A stretch of DNA of 32,098 bases, from the NCBI GenBank assembly GCA_910585295.1, contig CAJUDE010000015.1:1-32098 (forward strand), written 5' to 3'. The notes beneath the pieces are model-generated. The model was given only the letters and a program-made list of their open reading frames with translations, was not told where the DNA came from and searched no databases. The DNA is from an uncultured Lachnospiraceae bacterium. GTDB taxonomy: Bacteria > Bacillota > Clostridia > Lachnospirales > Lachnospiraceae. Below are positions 24,160-32,098 of the stretch, one piece after another (within the stretch, counting starts at the first letter, position 1; every line of letters starts with the position of its first letter). Position numbers and translations under genes: made by a program.

Positions 24160-25032
24160 ATGAAACGGCGGCATTCCACAAATCCTAACTTTCTCCCACA
24201 GGCGTTGAGCGCGGTATTTTTCCTGTTTTTAGGGGCTTTGGTGCTGTTCCCAGCAATCTATACGCTGTGCAGCAGCTTTATGTCCCCCGCTGAGGTCAGC
24301 CAGTATTATGCGGCGGCCATGGGGCAACAAGGGAATGCGCAGGCAGGTTTTCATTTGATGCCGGACGCATTTTCGCTGGAAGGCTATTACATGGTCTTTT
24401 TAAGAAGCACGGATTATCTGATGAAGTTCTGGTACAGCCTGTTTTTGTGCCTGGTGATTTCAGCAGGGCAGATTTTTGTCAGTGTGCTGGGAGGGTTTGC
24501 TTTTGCGAAATATCCTATTCCGTTAAAACGAGGGATATTTTTTGTGCTTATGGTATTGATGATGATGCCTGTGCAGGTAACGCTTGTCCCAAATTACATT
24601 ATTTTGGATGGGATGAAGCTTTTGGATTCCTGGCTGGCATTGATTTTACCTATGGCGTTTTTGCCTTTTGGGACGGTATTTATGGCGCAGATTTTTAAGG
24701 GGATACCAGATGGGGTGATAGATGCGGCAAGGCTGGACGGCGCAGGGACATTCCACATAATATTCCAGGTTGCGGCGCCAATAGGCAAAGGCGGGGTAAT
24801 CAGCGTATTCCTCCTATCTTTTGTGGATGCATGGAATATGGTGGAACAGCCCATTACATTTTTAAGGGATACGTTACGGTACCCGCTTTCCGTATTCCTT
24901 GCAAGTGTAAACCAGGTAGATTTTGAACTGTCTTTTGTGTGCGGCGTTTTAGCGGCGCTTCCTATGCTTTTATTGTTTTTCTTTTTCCATGAAGAGCTGA
25001 CCCAGGGAATTGAGTTGTCAGGGGTGAGGTGA
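24160..25032 (+). CDS. ABC importer permease, MalG/UgpE type
   Basis: 290 residues, six expected helices, with a longer first outer loop (residues about 45-75, Ala/Gln-rich). The EAA loop is DAARLDGAGTFHIIFQVAAPIGKGG near residue 190. ATG 24154 lies 1 nt after AAGGAGG (24146-24152); ATG 24160 has 7 nt and is preferred. Partner of the permease upstream. The ending HEELTQGIELSGVR resembles the usual 'LTAGAVKG' tail of MalG-type subunits. Confidence 0.86.
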   Translation: MKRRHSTNPNFLPQALSAVFFLFLGALVLFPAIYTLCSSFMSPAEVSQYYAAAMGQQGNAQAGFHLMPDAFSLEGYYMVFLRSTDYLMKFWYSLFLCLVISAGQIFVSVLGGFAFAKYPIPLKRGIFFVLMVLMMMPVQVTLVPNYIILDGMKLLDSWLALILPMAFLPFGTVFMAQIFKGIPDGVIDAARLDGAGTFHIIFQVAAPIGKGGVISVFLLSFVDAWNMVEQPITFLRDTLRYPLSVFLASVNQVDFELSFVCGVLAALPMLLLFFFFHEELTQGIELSGVR

Positions 25033-25046
25033 AAGGACGGGGGATT

Positions 25047-25448
25047 ATGAAGAACTCAAAACAATTTGCAGTGAGGGTGGCGGCGGCGCTTTTTATTGCC
25101 TTGGTTTTGTGTACCATTGCCGCCCATAGGATTGAAACGTTGTTATTGACAGAAGTGCGTACCATAACCGTCCCGCCTGTGATAGAAATGGAGGACGGGA
25201 GCATAGTTGTGAAGGTTCCGCCTGCCAGTGTCTTTACAGACCAAAACGGGGAACACTGCGTGATGCTGGTGCGGATGAGGGAAGGGGCATGGGGAAAAGA
25301 ACTGTATGTGGAAAAGACGTCGGTTATGGTATACCGTGAAGATTATGCCTATTGTTTCCTGGAAGGGAATTTAGAGCGGCAGCAGTTGGCAATTTACCCA
25401 AGCCGGAACTTGTCTGATGACGAGACTGTGAGGTGTGTAGAAGAATGA
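25047..25448 (+). CDS. single-helix protein resembling the membrane-proximal domain of a membrane fusion protein
   Basis: 133 residues: basic start, one helix (VAAALFIALVLCTIAAH), then an outer domain of about 100 residues. The stretch IVVKVPPASVFTDQNGEHCVMLVRMREGAWGKELYVEKTSVMV resembles the C-terminal part of MacA/HlyD-type adaptors (VPxSAxF...G...VYVV), but the barrel-sandwich and coiled-coil domains are missing. GTG 25029 is an alternative start, overlapping the permease. It overlaps the next, MacB-like gene by 4 nt. A shortened adaptor beside a shortened MacB-like protein suggests a working pair. Family assignment is from pattern only. Confidence 0.5.
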   Translation: MKNSKQFAVRVAAALFIALVLCTIAAHRIETLLLTEVRTITVPPVIEMEDGSIVVKVPPASVFTDQNGEHCVMLVRMREGAWGKELYVEKTSVMVYREDYAYCFLEGNLERQQLAIYPSRNLSDDETVRCVEE

Positions 25449-26560
25449 AAAAAAGAAACGCCCAGTTTTTTATATGCGGCATAGCCAAGCTTTCTGTTTC
25501 GGTGTTTTTCTTCCTTACAGCGGCTTTTATCAGTAAGGATTTAAAAAGCCAAACGCCTTTTGCGGTGGAACTATACCATACGCAAGGGCTTGGAATCCCT
25601 ATGGCGCAGGCAGCCCCTTTTACAGGGCGCGGGGGCTTTGCCGCTGCCAGCGTGGGGGAAAATGTGCAGGTAACAGTGGGGGAGGGAGGCAAATCCATCC
25701 CTGCCTATTATCAGATGGCAACGCCAAACTATGGGGCATATGCAAACCTGCATGTCATCGAAGGGGAATATTTTTCGGATGACGTATCAGAGGGACATGC
25801 GGTGGTGATACCAGAAAACCTTGCAAAGGAATTGTCTGCAGATGGCAGCGGGGAAAAGGCTCTGTATATTAATGGGACGGAATATGCAGTTTGCGGGGTA
25901 TATGCGGATGGAGGTATCCTTACACAGCTAGGGTCTGCTAAAACCCCTGTGATATATGGCAATATGTCTGAAAACCCAGATATTTTGGCAGGGCATTTCT
26001 TGATAGGGGCGGACGCAGGAAAAACAGCCCAGCAGCAAAAACAGGAAATAATAGCGATGATGGAAATTCCACTGGAAGGGGAGATAAATGATTTGGGGCG
26101 TTTACACCAGTTAGGGGACGATATCCTGCTGCTGGGGTTCTTTTTTGCCAGCCTGTGGTTTGTTTTGCATTCCTGCATAGTTTCGTACCGGAAATTTATT
26201 TCTGCATATGAAAGCAAGGGAAATGCCGCGCAAAGAGCCTATACAGCTTTTTTTGCCGCTGCCGTCTTGCTGTTTACGGCTATTGGCTTTGCGTTTCTTT
26301 TGCAGCTTGTGCGCATACCAGCTATTTACCTGCCGGAAAATAATATTTTTGACCTCTCTTATTATGGACGGCAGATTTTAGATGGCATACAGCAGATTTC
26401 TACGGATTGCCGTATCAAGGATTTTTCAAGGATTTGTGCGGTTTATTTGTGTGCGGAAACAGGATGTACTGTTCTGGCGGTTTTGCTTTTCTGGTCAGGG
26501 TGCCAAAAGCTGCGCCGTGGGTTTGCAGATGGGAACGTGGATGCAGCTTCCAAGATTTGA
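25445..26560 (+). CDS. MacB/FtsX-like membrane protein without ATPase
   Basis: 371 residues. One N-terminal helix (LSVSVFFFLTAAFIS), then an outer domain (about residues 35-215) with the MacB periplasmic-core pattern: LHVIEGEYFSDDVSEGHAVVIPENLAKEL, then NGTEYAVCGVYADGG. Three further helices follow at about 225, 265 and 335, the FtsX/MacB topology. No nucleotide-binding domain is fused or adjacent. The start overlaps the previous stop (ATGA at 25445), so translation is coupled. It may form a non-transport scaffold or mechanical coupler in the envelope, or borrow an ATPase; both are inference. Confidence 0.6.
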   Translation: MKKRNAQFFICGIAKLSVSVFFFLTAAFISKDLKSQTPFAVELYHTQGLGIPMAQAAPFTGRGGFAAASVGENVQVTVGEGGKSIPAYYQMATPNYGAYANLHVIEGEYFSDDVSEGHAVVIPENLAKELSADGSGEKALYINGTEYAVCGVYADGGILTQLGSAKTPVIYGNMSENPDILAGHFLIGADAGKTAQQQKQEIIAMMEIPLEGEINDLGRLHQLGDDILLLGFFFASLWFVLHSCIVSYRKFISAYESKGNAAQRAYTAFFAAAVLLFTAIGFAFLLQLVRIPAIYLPENNIFDLSYYGRQILDGIQQISTDCRIKDFSRICAVYLCAETGCTVLAVLLFWSGCQKLRRGFADGNVDAASKI

Positions 26561-26620
26561 CTCTTAGGTTTGATGGACGTATAATGGGTGCAGGACCTGA
26601 GGGGGAAAAGGAGGAAGTTT

Positions 26621-29600
26621 ATGGAATGTAGGGCAAAGAAAGTAATATCTGGCATTTTAGCTGCTATGGTGGCGTTTGCCAGCCTTCCCTGTGATTTGGC
26701 GAGTGCAGCCAATCAGAAGCAGCAGGGGCAGTATCAGGAAGAAACCAATCGAGAGGTTGGGGAACCAGCCGCAGAAGTTTTGGAAAGCGAAGGGGAGAAG
26801 GAATACCTGACAGAATTAGATTCCCAGGATGAAACGTTTGCAGTTGGCAGGCAGGCGTCAGAATGGATCGAAGACAGCCGTCAGGAGGAAGGGAAAGAAG
26901 AAGGGCAGGCGCCAGGCGTGCCAGGGGAAAGCGGCGCCGGGCATTCCGAGGCAGCCTACCAGCAGCCTTTGGCTGCCCAGGGGACGGTCCAAGGGACTTG
27001 TGGGGATAATGTGCGCTATGAGATTAATACCGATACAGGGGAAGCAGTGGTAAGCGGCAGCGGGCCTATGGCAAATTATGAGGAAGTGACAGATTCCCCA
27101 TTTTACCCCTATGGGGATTTTATCACTTCTGTGAAGGTCGCAGAAGGAGTGACCTCCATTGGGGCGTTGGCGTTTACATTTTGTTTTGGGATTGAAAAGG
27201 TGTATCTGCCCAATACCCTTGAATCTATTGGGGAATATGCATTTTTAGGATGCCAGTCGCTTCAGGGGGTCGTTGTGCCAGACCGGGTGGCAAATATCGG
27301 GGAGCGCGCCCTTGGCTGGTACTGCGTCAATGGCAAAGAAGGGGATTACGAAAGTATAAAGTTGACGATAATAGGGGCAAGCGGCTCTGCTGCGGCAGCC
27401 TATGCCCAGGAAAATGGGAAAAGTTTTTTGGCAGTAGACACATTGACATATTCCTGCGGGGAAAATGTAACATGGTCTGTTGACCTTGAAAACGGCGTTT
27501 TGGAAATTTCTGGGCAAGGGGCAATGTCGGATTATTCAATAAGCGCTTATGGGGACGAAAAGCCGGAATATTATCCATACCGCGAATACATAACCTCTGT
27601 TGTGGTTCAGCCGGGAGTAACTGGGATTGGGGCAGAGGCCTTTTATTATTTCCACAACCTGGAACAGATAACGTTTGCAGACAGCGTAACAGCAATTGGG
27701 GAATTCGCGTTCTATGATTGTGAAAGTTTGAGGGATATTTCTTTGCCGGATTCGTTGACGGCCATTGGGGATTGTGCATTTTCTGGCTGCTGTGGCCTGA
27801 CAGCCGTCACAATACCGCAAAAGGTGGAGGTGCCCAATCTTGCAAATTTCAACTGGAATTGGTTTTTGAGGTGCAGCCGGTTGGAACGCATTGAAGTTGC
27901 AAAGGGAAACGTGTCCCTTTCTTCCTATCAGGGGGCGCTGCTTGACCAGAATCAGGAAACGCTGTTTGCATTTCCGGAAGGATATAAAGGGGAATCCTTT
28001 GTGGCGCCAGATACCATACGAATAGTAGCCCCCTATGCATTTTCAGGAGGCGGGGCATGGAAAAGAAGCCTGGTGTTTGAAGGGGATGCGCCCGGGGGGT
28101 TTGACCTTTCTAGGCAGGAGTTGGAAGGACTTACAATTTACTATGATTCCTCTAAGCAGGGGTGGGATGCCCTAGCAAGTAACTTGGAAGGCAAAGGGAT
28201 AACAACAAAAGATATGCTGCAATTGCGGGAGCTGGATACCTTGACGGTGGAAGCCCCGTCTGGGCAGTTAAATATGGGGGAGGAGATGCAGCTGACAGCG
28301 CAAATCAGCCCATACCTTGCCACCGAATTCCAGTGGTCCAGCAGTGACGAAACGGTTGCGGTGGTTTCCGCCCAGGGAAAAGTAATAGCAGTGAATCCAG
28401 GAGCCGCAGAGATTCGGGCGGTAAGCGCAGATAACAAGTATCAGGCAAGCGTTGCGCTGACGGTAACAGGGGAGCCGTTTTCCATGCCGGCGTATGATAT
28501 AAAAACATTGACGGAAGGGCTAAATTATACTTCCATTACTACAACAACGAAGCAAATCGTTTCGGAAACCCTCCATGGAGTTTATTTTCTGGAAGGGAAA
28601 ACACTGGGATTTTATTCTTTTGTGACAAATTCCTACCAAGTGGTGGAAACGTTTGATGGATGTAATGATGCGTATGCCGCCAATGGCAATCTGTATGTGC
28701 TGAGTAATAATACCTGTTATATTTACGATTTATCCACACAGTCCATAAGGTCTAGGTTTGGGCTTGGGAATTATAACATGATTGCAATAGGGGCTGATGC
28801 CCAGGGAAGGATTTATATCAGCGCAAACAGCAATTACAATGTTTGGAAAGAGGAAGTATTGCTTTTTTCCGAGGGCGGGGAGCTGCTGTTTGGGCTGCCC
28901 GTTGGCACTAGGGTACAAGCATTTTCAGGGTTTGACAGCAGCAACGGTTGTTTTTATATGGAGTCCGATTATGATTATTATTCCTGGGGATACCACCATC
29001 CAGGCAAAGGGCTTACCATGGGAAAAGCAGAAGGGGATAAATTAAGGTATATTGATACTTATTATAGCTTTCTAGAGAGCGGGATGATTACCCGTTCCAT
29101 GAGCTGCCTGCTGTACTTATGCCAGGACTACTCTATGAGCCACCAGACTAGCGCGGAGTTGGTAGGGGGCAGGTATTTGGTGGCGGCAAGCGTGCTGCAC
29201 GGCTCAGTTTATGTGTATGATTCCAATTCCGCAAATGGCAGTGAGATTACAAATACTATCGCAATAGACAGGACAGCGGTCGAAGAGGGGGAAGAGGGAG
29301 GTTCTTCTGACTATACCAGCATCGGCGTGCGGGCAGTGTACAATGAAGCAAACAACAGCATTGTAATCTATGAGAATAACAATACGATTTCAGAGTATTC
29401 CTTAGATACCGGGGAGAAGTTAGCTTCCTGGGGAACCCAGCACAGGGTGTTCAATATGCTGAAAATGGGCGATTCCCTGCTGGTGGTTGAGAAAGAAAAC
29501 GATGTGTATTATATGGAAGCGCTGGATTGGGGCGTCCCATCACAGATTCAAATACAGACAGAGGCAATGCAGATGCGGGTGGGGGAATCCCAAACGCTGG

Positions 29601-31783
29601 CTTTGGAAAGTGATAAACAGTATGAATTATTCTGCCAGTGGTCCAGCAGCGACAGCAGCATTGTGTCAGTCAGCAAAAAGGGCAAAGCAGCGGCATGGAA
29701 GGCAGGCACGGCAGTGGTTACTGCCAAAATTTCTGATTCGCTGAAGGCTGAGGCGGCAATTACTGTAGCTGCATCAGATACAGTAGCGCCAGCAGAGAAT
29801 ATTTCCCAAAGCAAAGGGGAAGCCAGCCAAAATTATTCTGCAAACAATTACCAGGTTTATGGGTCAGTGGTCCGTTCTTACCTTACGGAAGGGGAGGGCA
29901 AGGGCCTAACCAGGGTGGAATATATTCCTGGCAAAGGCGTGCAGGTGGAGGATTACTCCCCACAATACAAATTGCTGAAAAGTAGGACGGTGCCTTGTGA
30001 GTTAAATGAGTTTGGCGGCTTCTATTCTGGGAAAGATGCAAATTTCCTGGTGTTTGGGCAGGAAAATAAGGCAGAAAGCGATGATGTAGAAGTATTAAGG
30101 GTTGTAAAATACAGTAAAGGATGGGAACGGCTGGGGCAATGTTCTATTAAGGGGGCAAATACCTATATTCCCTTTGACGCAGGGTCTTTACGCATGGCGG
30201 AGGCCGGAACCCAGTTATATATCCATACATGCCATGAAATGTATCTGGCGAATGATGGCTTCCATCACCAGGCAAATATGACTTTTGTGGTCAATGAGGG
30301 GACAATGGAAGTGGCGCAGTCTTATTATGGCATAATGAACATTGCCCAGGCAGGGTATGTAAGCCATTCCTTCAACCAGTTTGTGCAGTCAGACAGTGAT
30401 TATGTATTCCGCGTAGACCATGGGGACGGCTCGCCCCGTGCAATATCGCTGACACGGTGCCGTGTGGATGGCAAGGTTACAGATGTCTCCTATACCCTGC
30501 CGTTCCCAATCAAAGGAGGGAGTGGGGACAACCGTACCGGGGTATCAGTCGGGGGCTTTGAATTATCATCTGATAATTGCCTGATCGCAGGGAATTCAGT
30601 GAACCAGGATAGTAATGAAGATTATGACCCGCAAGGCAAGCGGAATGTATTTTTAACTGTTACAGGCAAAGGCCTGGATGTTAGCAACACCATTTGGCTG
30701 ACCGATTATAAAGAGGGTTCTGACATTACGGTACGCACTCCCTGCCTGGTAAAGGTTGGGCAGGAGCAGTTCCTAATTATGTGGGAGGAATATAACAGTA
30801 AATTAAAGAAAACCAAAGTAAAAATGGCGGTTGTGGATGCAGAGGGTGAGAAAGTGTCAGGGGTTGTCGAGACAGGGCTTCGGCTGTCTGACTGCGTGCC
30901 TGTTTTTACAACAGATGGATTAGTGAAATGGTATGTGACGGATGGCAAGTCTGTAAACTTTTGCACGGTAGACCCATATAACCTGTCGGCTGTGAAAGGT
31001 GAGCTGGAAATTCAGGAGGTTACTGACAGCCCAATTTGCACAAACCATAAGTGGTCTAATGGGGTGGCAACAAAATCCCCAACTTGTAGGCGGTATGGGG
31101 AAAAAGAATATACCTGCACCATATGCGGGCAGGTGAAAACGGAAATAGTCGCCAAGCTTCCCCATAAATATAAAACCTCTGTCACAAAGGCAACCACTGC
31201 AAAAGATGGAAGCGTTATCAAACAATGTACCGTTTGCGGCATCGTCCAGAGCAGGGTAAAAATCCCTTCTGCCAAGTCAGCGGCACTAAAAACGGTTTCT
31301 TATACCTATAATGGAAAAGCAAAGAAACCGTCCGTTACGGTAAAAGATTCCAGCGGAAAGGTAATTGGAAGCCAGAACTATACGGTCACATATAAGAATA
31401 ATGTGAAAGTTGGAAAAGCAACGGCAACCATTAAGCTGAAAGGGAATTATGAAGGGACGTTTACCAAATCCTTTAAAATTTGCCCAAAGGGAACCTCTAT
31501 TTCAGGCAAGTTGAAGGCAAAATCCAAAGGGCTTACTGTGAAATGGAAGAAACAGGCGAAGTACACGACAGGATACCAGGTGCAATGTTCCACAAATAAA
31601 AAATTTACAAAGAAAACAACTGTGACAAAGAAAGTAAAGAAAAATTCGACTACAAAGCTGACTGTCAATAAATTAAAACCAAAGAAAAAATATTATGTCA
31701 GGGTTAGGGCATACAAGACGGTGAAGAAAAAAGACTATTGCTCTCGCTGGTCAAAGGTTAAGTCAGTGACAACTAAGAAATAG
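26621..31783 (+). CDS. giant secreted LRR / Ig-like / FN3 surface protein
   Basis: 1720 residues. Signal peptide ends near LASAA. Next comes a Glu/Gln-rich linker to about 120, two BspA-type units (about 124-270 and 276-405) each starting with a CGxNVxW/Y motif and holding leucine-rich repeats (SIGEYAFLGCQSL, AIGEFAFYDCESL), Big_2 Ig-like domain 1 (about 538-616), a propeller-like region (about 625-965), Big_2 domain 2 (about 974-1050), a second beta-rich region (about 1070-1466), a CxxC zinc-ribbon-like module (about 1472-1541), an MBG-like module (about 1551-1620) and a Lys-rich FN3 domain at the C terminus. No LPXTG anchor; the basic tail may bind cell-wall polymers. AAGGAGG at 26608-26614 gives the start. 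Last gene of the BlaI-controlled unit. Confidence 0.85.
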   Translation: MECRAKKVISGILAAMVAFASLPCDLASAANQKQQGQYQEETNREVGEPAAEVLESEGEKEYLTELDSQDETFAVGRQASEWIEDSRQEEGKEEGQAPGVPGESGAGHSEAAYQQPLAAQGTVQGTCGDNVRYEINTDTGEAVVSGSGPMANYEEVTDSPFYPYGDFITSVKVAEGVTSIGALAFTFCFGIEKVYLPNTLESIGEYAFLGCQSLQGVVVPDRVANIGERALGWYCVNGKEGDYESIKLTIIGASGSAAAAYAQENGKSFLAVDTLTYSCGENVTWSVDLENGVLEISGQGAMSDYSISAYGDEKPEYYPYREYITSVVVQPGVTGIGAEAFYYFHNLEQITFADSVTAIGEFAFYDCESLRDISLPDSLTAIGDCAFSGCCGLTAVTIPQKVEVPNLANFNWNWFLRCSRLERIEVAKGNVSLSSYQGALLDQNQETLFAFPEGYKGESFVAPDTIRIVAPYAFSGGGAWKRSLVFEGDAPGGFDLSRQELEGLTIYYDSSKQGWDALASNLEGKGITTKDMLQLRELDTLTVEAPSGQLNMGEEMQLTAQISPYLATEFQWSSSDETVAVVSAQGKVIAVNPGAAEIRAVSADNKYQASVALTVTGEPFSMPAYDIKTLTEGLNYTSITTTTKQIVSETLHGVYFLEGKTLGFYSFVTNSYQVVETFDGCNDAYAANGNLYVLSNNTCYIYDLSTQSIRSRFGLGNYNMIAIGADAQGRIYISANSNYNVWKEEVLLFSEGGELLFGLPVGTRVQAFSGFDSSNGCFYMESDYDYYSWGYHHPGKGLTMGKAEGDKLRYIDTYYSFLESGMITRSMSCLLYLCQDYSMSHQTSAELVGGRYLVAASVLHGSVYVYDSNSANGSEITNTIAIDRTAVEEGEEGGSSDYTSIGVRAVYNEANNSIVIYENNNTISEYSLDTGEKLASWGTQHRVFNMLKMGDSLLVVEKENDVYYMEALDWGVPSQIQIQTEAMQMRVGESQTLALESDKQYELFCQWSSSDSSIVSVSKKGKAAAWKAGTAVVTAKISDSLKAEAAITVAASDTVAPAENISQSKGEASQNYSANNYQVYGSVVRSYLTEGEGKGLTRVEYIPGKGVQVEDYSPQYKLLKSRTVPCELNEFGGFYSGKDANFLVFGQENKAESDDVEVLRVVKYSKGWERLGQCSIKGANTYIPFDAGSLRMAEAGTQLYIHTCHEMYLANDGFHHQANMTFVVNEGTMEVAQSYYGIMNIAQAGYVSHSFNQFVQSDSDYVFRVDHGDGSPRAISLTRCRVDGKVTDVSYTLPFPIKGGSGDNRTGVSVGGFELSSDNCLIAGNSVNQDSNEDYDPQGKRNVFLTVTGKGLDVSNTIWLTDYKEGSDITVRTPCLVKVGQEQFLIMWEEYNSKLKKTKVKMAVVDAEGEKVSGVVETGLRLSDCVPVFTTDGLVKWYVTDGKSVNFCTVDPYNLSAVKGELEIQEVTDSPICTNHKWSNGVATKSPTCRRYGEKEYTCTICGQVKTEIVAKLPHKYKTSVTKATTAKDGSVIKQCTVCGIVQSRVKIPSAKSAALKTVSYTYNGKAKKPSVTVKDSSGKVIGSQNYTVTYKNNVKVGKATATIKLKGNYEGTFTKSFKICPKGTSISGKLKAKSKGLTVKWKKQAKYTTGYQVQCSTNKKFTKKTTVTKKVKKNSTTKLTVNKLKPKKKYYVRVRAYKTVKKKDYCSRWSKVKSVTTKK

Positions 31784-31814
31784 GGCTAGGCAAATCCACA
31801 TTCCCGAAAAACGG

Positions 31815-31846
31815 GCCAGGCTGCCGCGCTTGCGCGGGTATTTGGC
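31815..31846. repeat. REP-like hairpin, inverted copy of 90-121
   Basis: CCGCGC-TT-GCGCGG (31824-31837) followed by GTATTTGG (31838-31845). Its reverse complement matches 90-123 at 29 of 34 positions. A short CCCG/CGGG stem lies just before it. Confidence 0.55.
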
Positions 31847-31891
31847 TCCCATTGGTTAATCGGCATAAAAGGAAAGGTTTGCATAAGCCAT

Positions 31892-31930
31892 AAAGGAGGG
31901 GTTGCGGTTACCGCAGTCCCTCCTTTGCAT
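31892..31930 (+). terminator. terminator of the BlaI-controlled operon
   Basis: AAAGGAGGG (31892-31900) pairs with CCCTCCTTT (31918-31926), with inner GCGG / CCGC. The following tract is GCATTATTTTA, only moderately T-rich. It is the first strong hairpin after 20240. Confidence 0.65.
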
Positions 31931-32062
31931 TATTTTATAGGAAATTCCTTCGGATTCCCTATAAAATAAAAAACTATTATCGCACTGCGGCGGAAAAGAA
32001 ATATGCCGCTAAAGCGGCTCGCCGCAGGCGGGGAATCCTGCAGAGCAGGATTCTTTGTTCTA
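31930..32062 (+). repeat. structured intergenic repeat, copy C (diverged)
   Basis: Same three-part layout as copies A and B with different sequence. Hairpin I: TTATTTTATAGGAAAT and ATTCCCTATAAAATAA, one mismatch, short loop. Hairpin II: CTGCGGCG / CGCCGCAG with an A-rich asymmetric 5' loop and inner GCCGC-TAAA-GCGGC. Hairpin III: GAATCCTGC-AGA-GCAGGATTC then TTTGTT. Its first 36 nt are identical to 3993-4028. Confidence 0.75.
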
Positions 32063-32098
32063 GGAATATGGCGCAGGGCAAAGGGGTTACTTATTCCC

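Noticed and set aside
31400..31783. Sortase LPXTG anchor at the end of the giant protein
   Set aside because: The C terminus is a Lys-rich FN3 domain ending in VTTKK; there is no LPXTG, hydrophobic helix or charged tail.
3993..31965. 36-nt identical direct repeats as attachment sites of a 28-kb mobile element
   Set aside because: The repeats are palindromic and belong to a repeat family with other copies inside the interval; no integrase, relaxase or phage gene is present and housekeeping genes lie between them.

Overview
The window looks like a chromosomal stretch from an anaerobic, gut-type Clostridia species, most likely Lachnospiraceae. This is an inference from moderate GC content, strong AAGGAGG ribosome sites, the anaerobic thiazole set (ThiH with short ThiF), a BspA-like surface protein with a Lys-rich FN3 tail, and BlaI/M56 regulation. 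No phage, integrase, transposase, CRISPR, rRNA or tRNA was seen.

Layout. 1-121 is a REP-like palindromic cluster. 488-3855 holds an envelope glycosylation set: a polytopic membrane protein, a GtrB-type glycosyltransferase and a soluble GT2. 3888-3994 holds a perfect-consensus promoter followed by a strong terminator hairpin, a candidate small RNA of about 70 nt. 4092-7600 is a compact thiazole operon (thiS, thiF, thiG, thiH, and a TenI/ThiE-like gene). It converges on an unrecognised gene at 7608-8141. 8396-11136 is a second envelope operon: a paralogue of the first GT2, a permuted NlpC/P60-like protein and a flippase-like membrane protein. 11427-14809 is an ECF sigma / membrane protein / ABC ATPase / ABC permease cassette. 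14814-17056 on the minus strand carries a Uma2-family protein and nicotinate phosphoribosyltransferase. 17296-19949 carries a lipoprotein form of trigger factor and asparaginyl-tRNA synthetase.

20184-31783 is the most unusual region. It appears to be one unit of about 11.5 kb: a BlaI-type repressor, an M56 (BlaR1-like) membrane protease whose outer domain is a six-cysteine module instead of a penicillin sensor, a solute-binding lipoprotein with two sugar-type permeases but no ATPase, a one-helix fragment resembling a membrane-fusion-protein end domain, a small MacB/FtsX-like membrane protein without ATPase, and a 1720-residue secreted LRR / Ig / propeller-like / FN3 protein. Gene gaps are overlaps to 60 nt, and the first terminator is at 31892.

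Intergenic DNA carries a second structured repeat. Two 153-bp copies (11159 and 20011, 8 mismatches) and one diverged copy (31930) keep the same three-hairpin layout, with paired changes in the stems, and end in a terminator-like hairpin. A partial copy with only the first hairpin lies at 3993. All functions are inferred from reading motifs and context; no database search was done.
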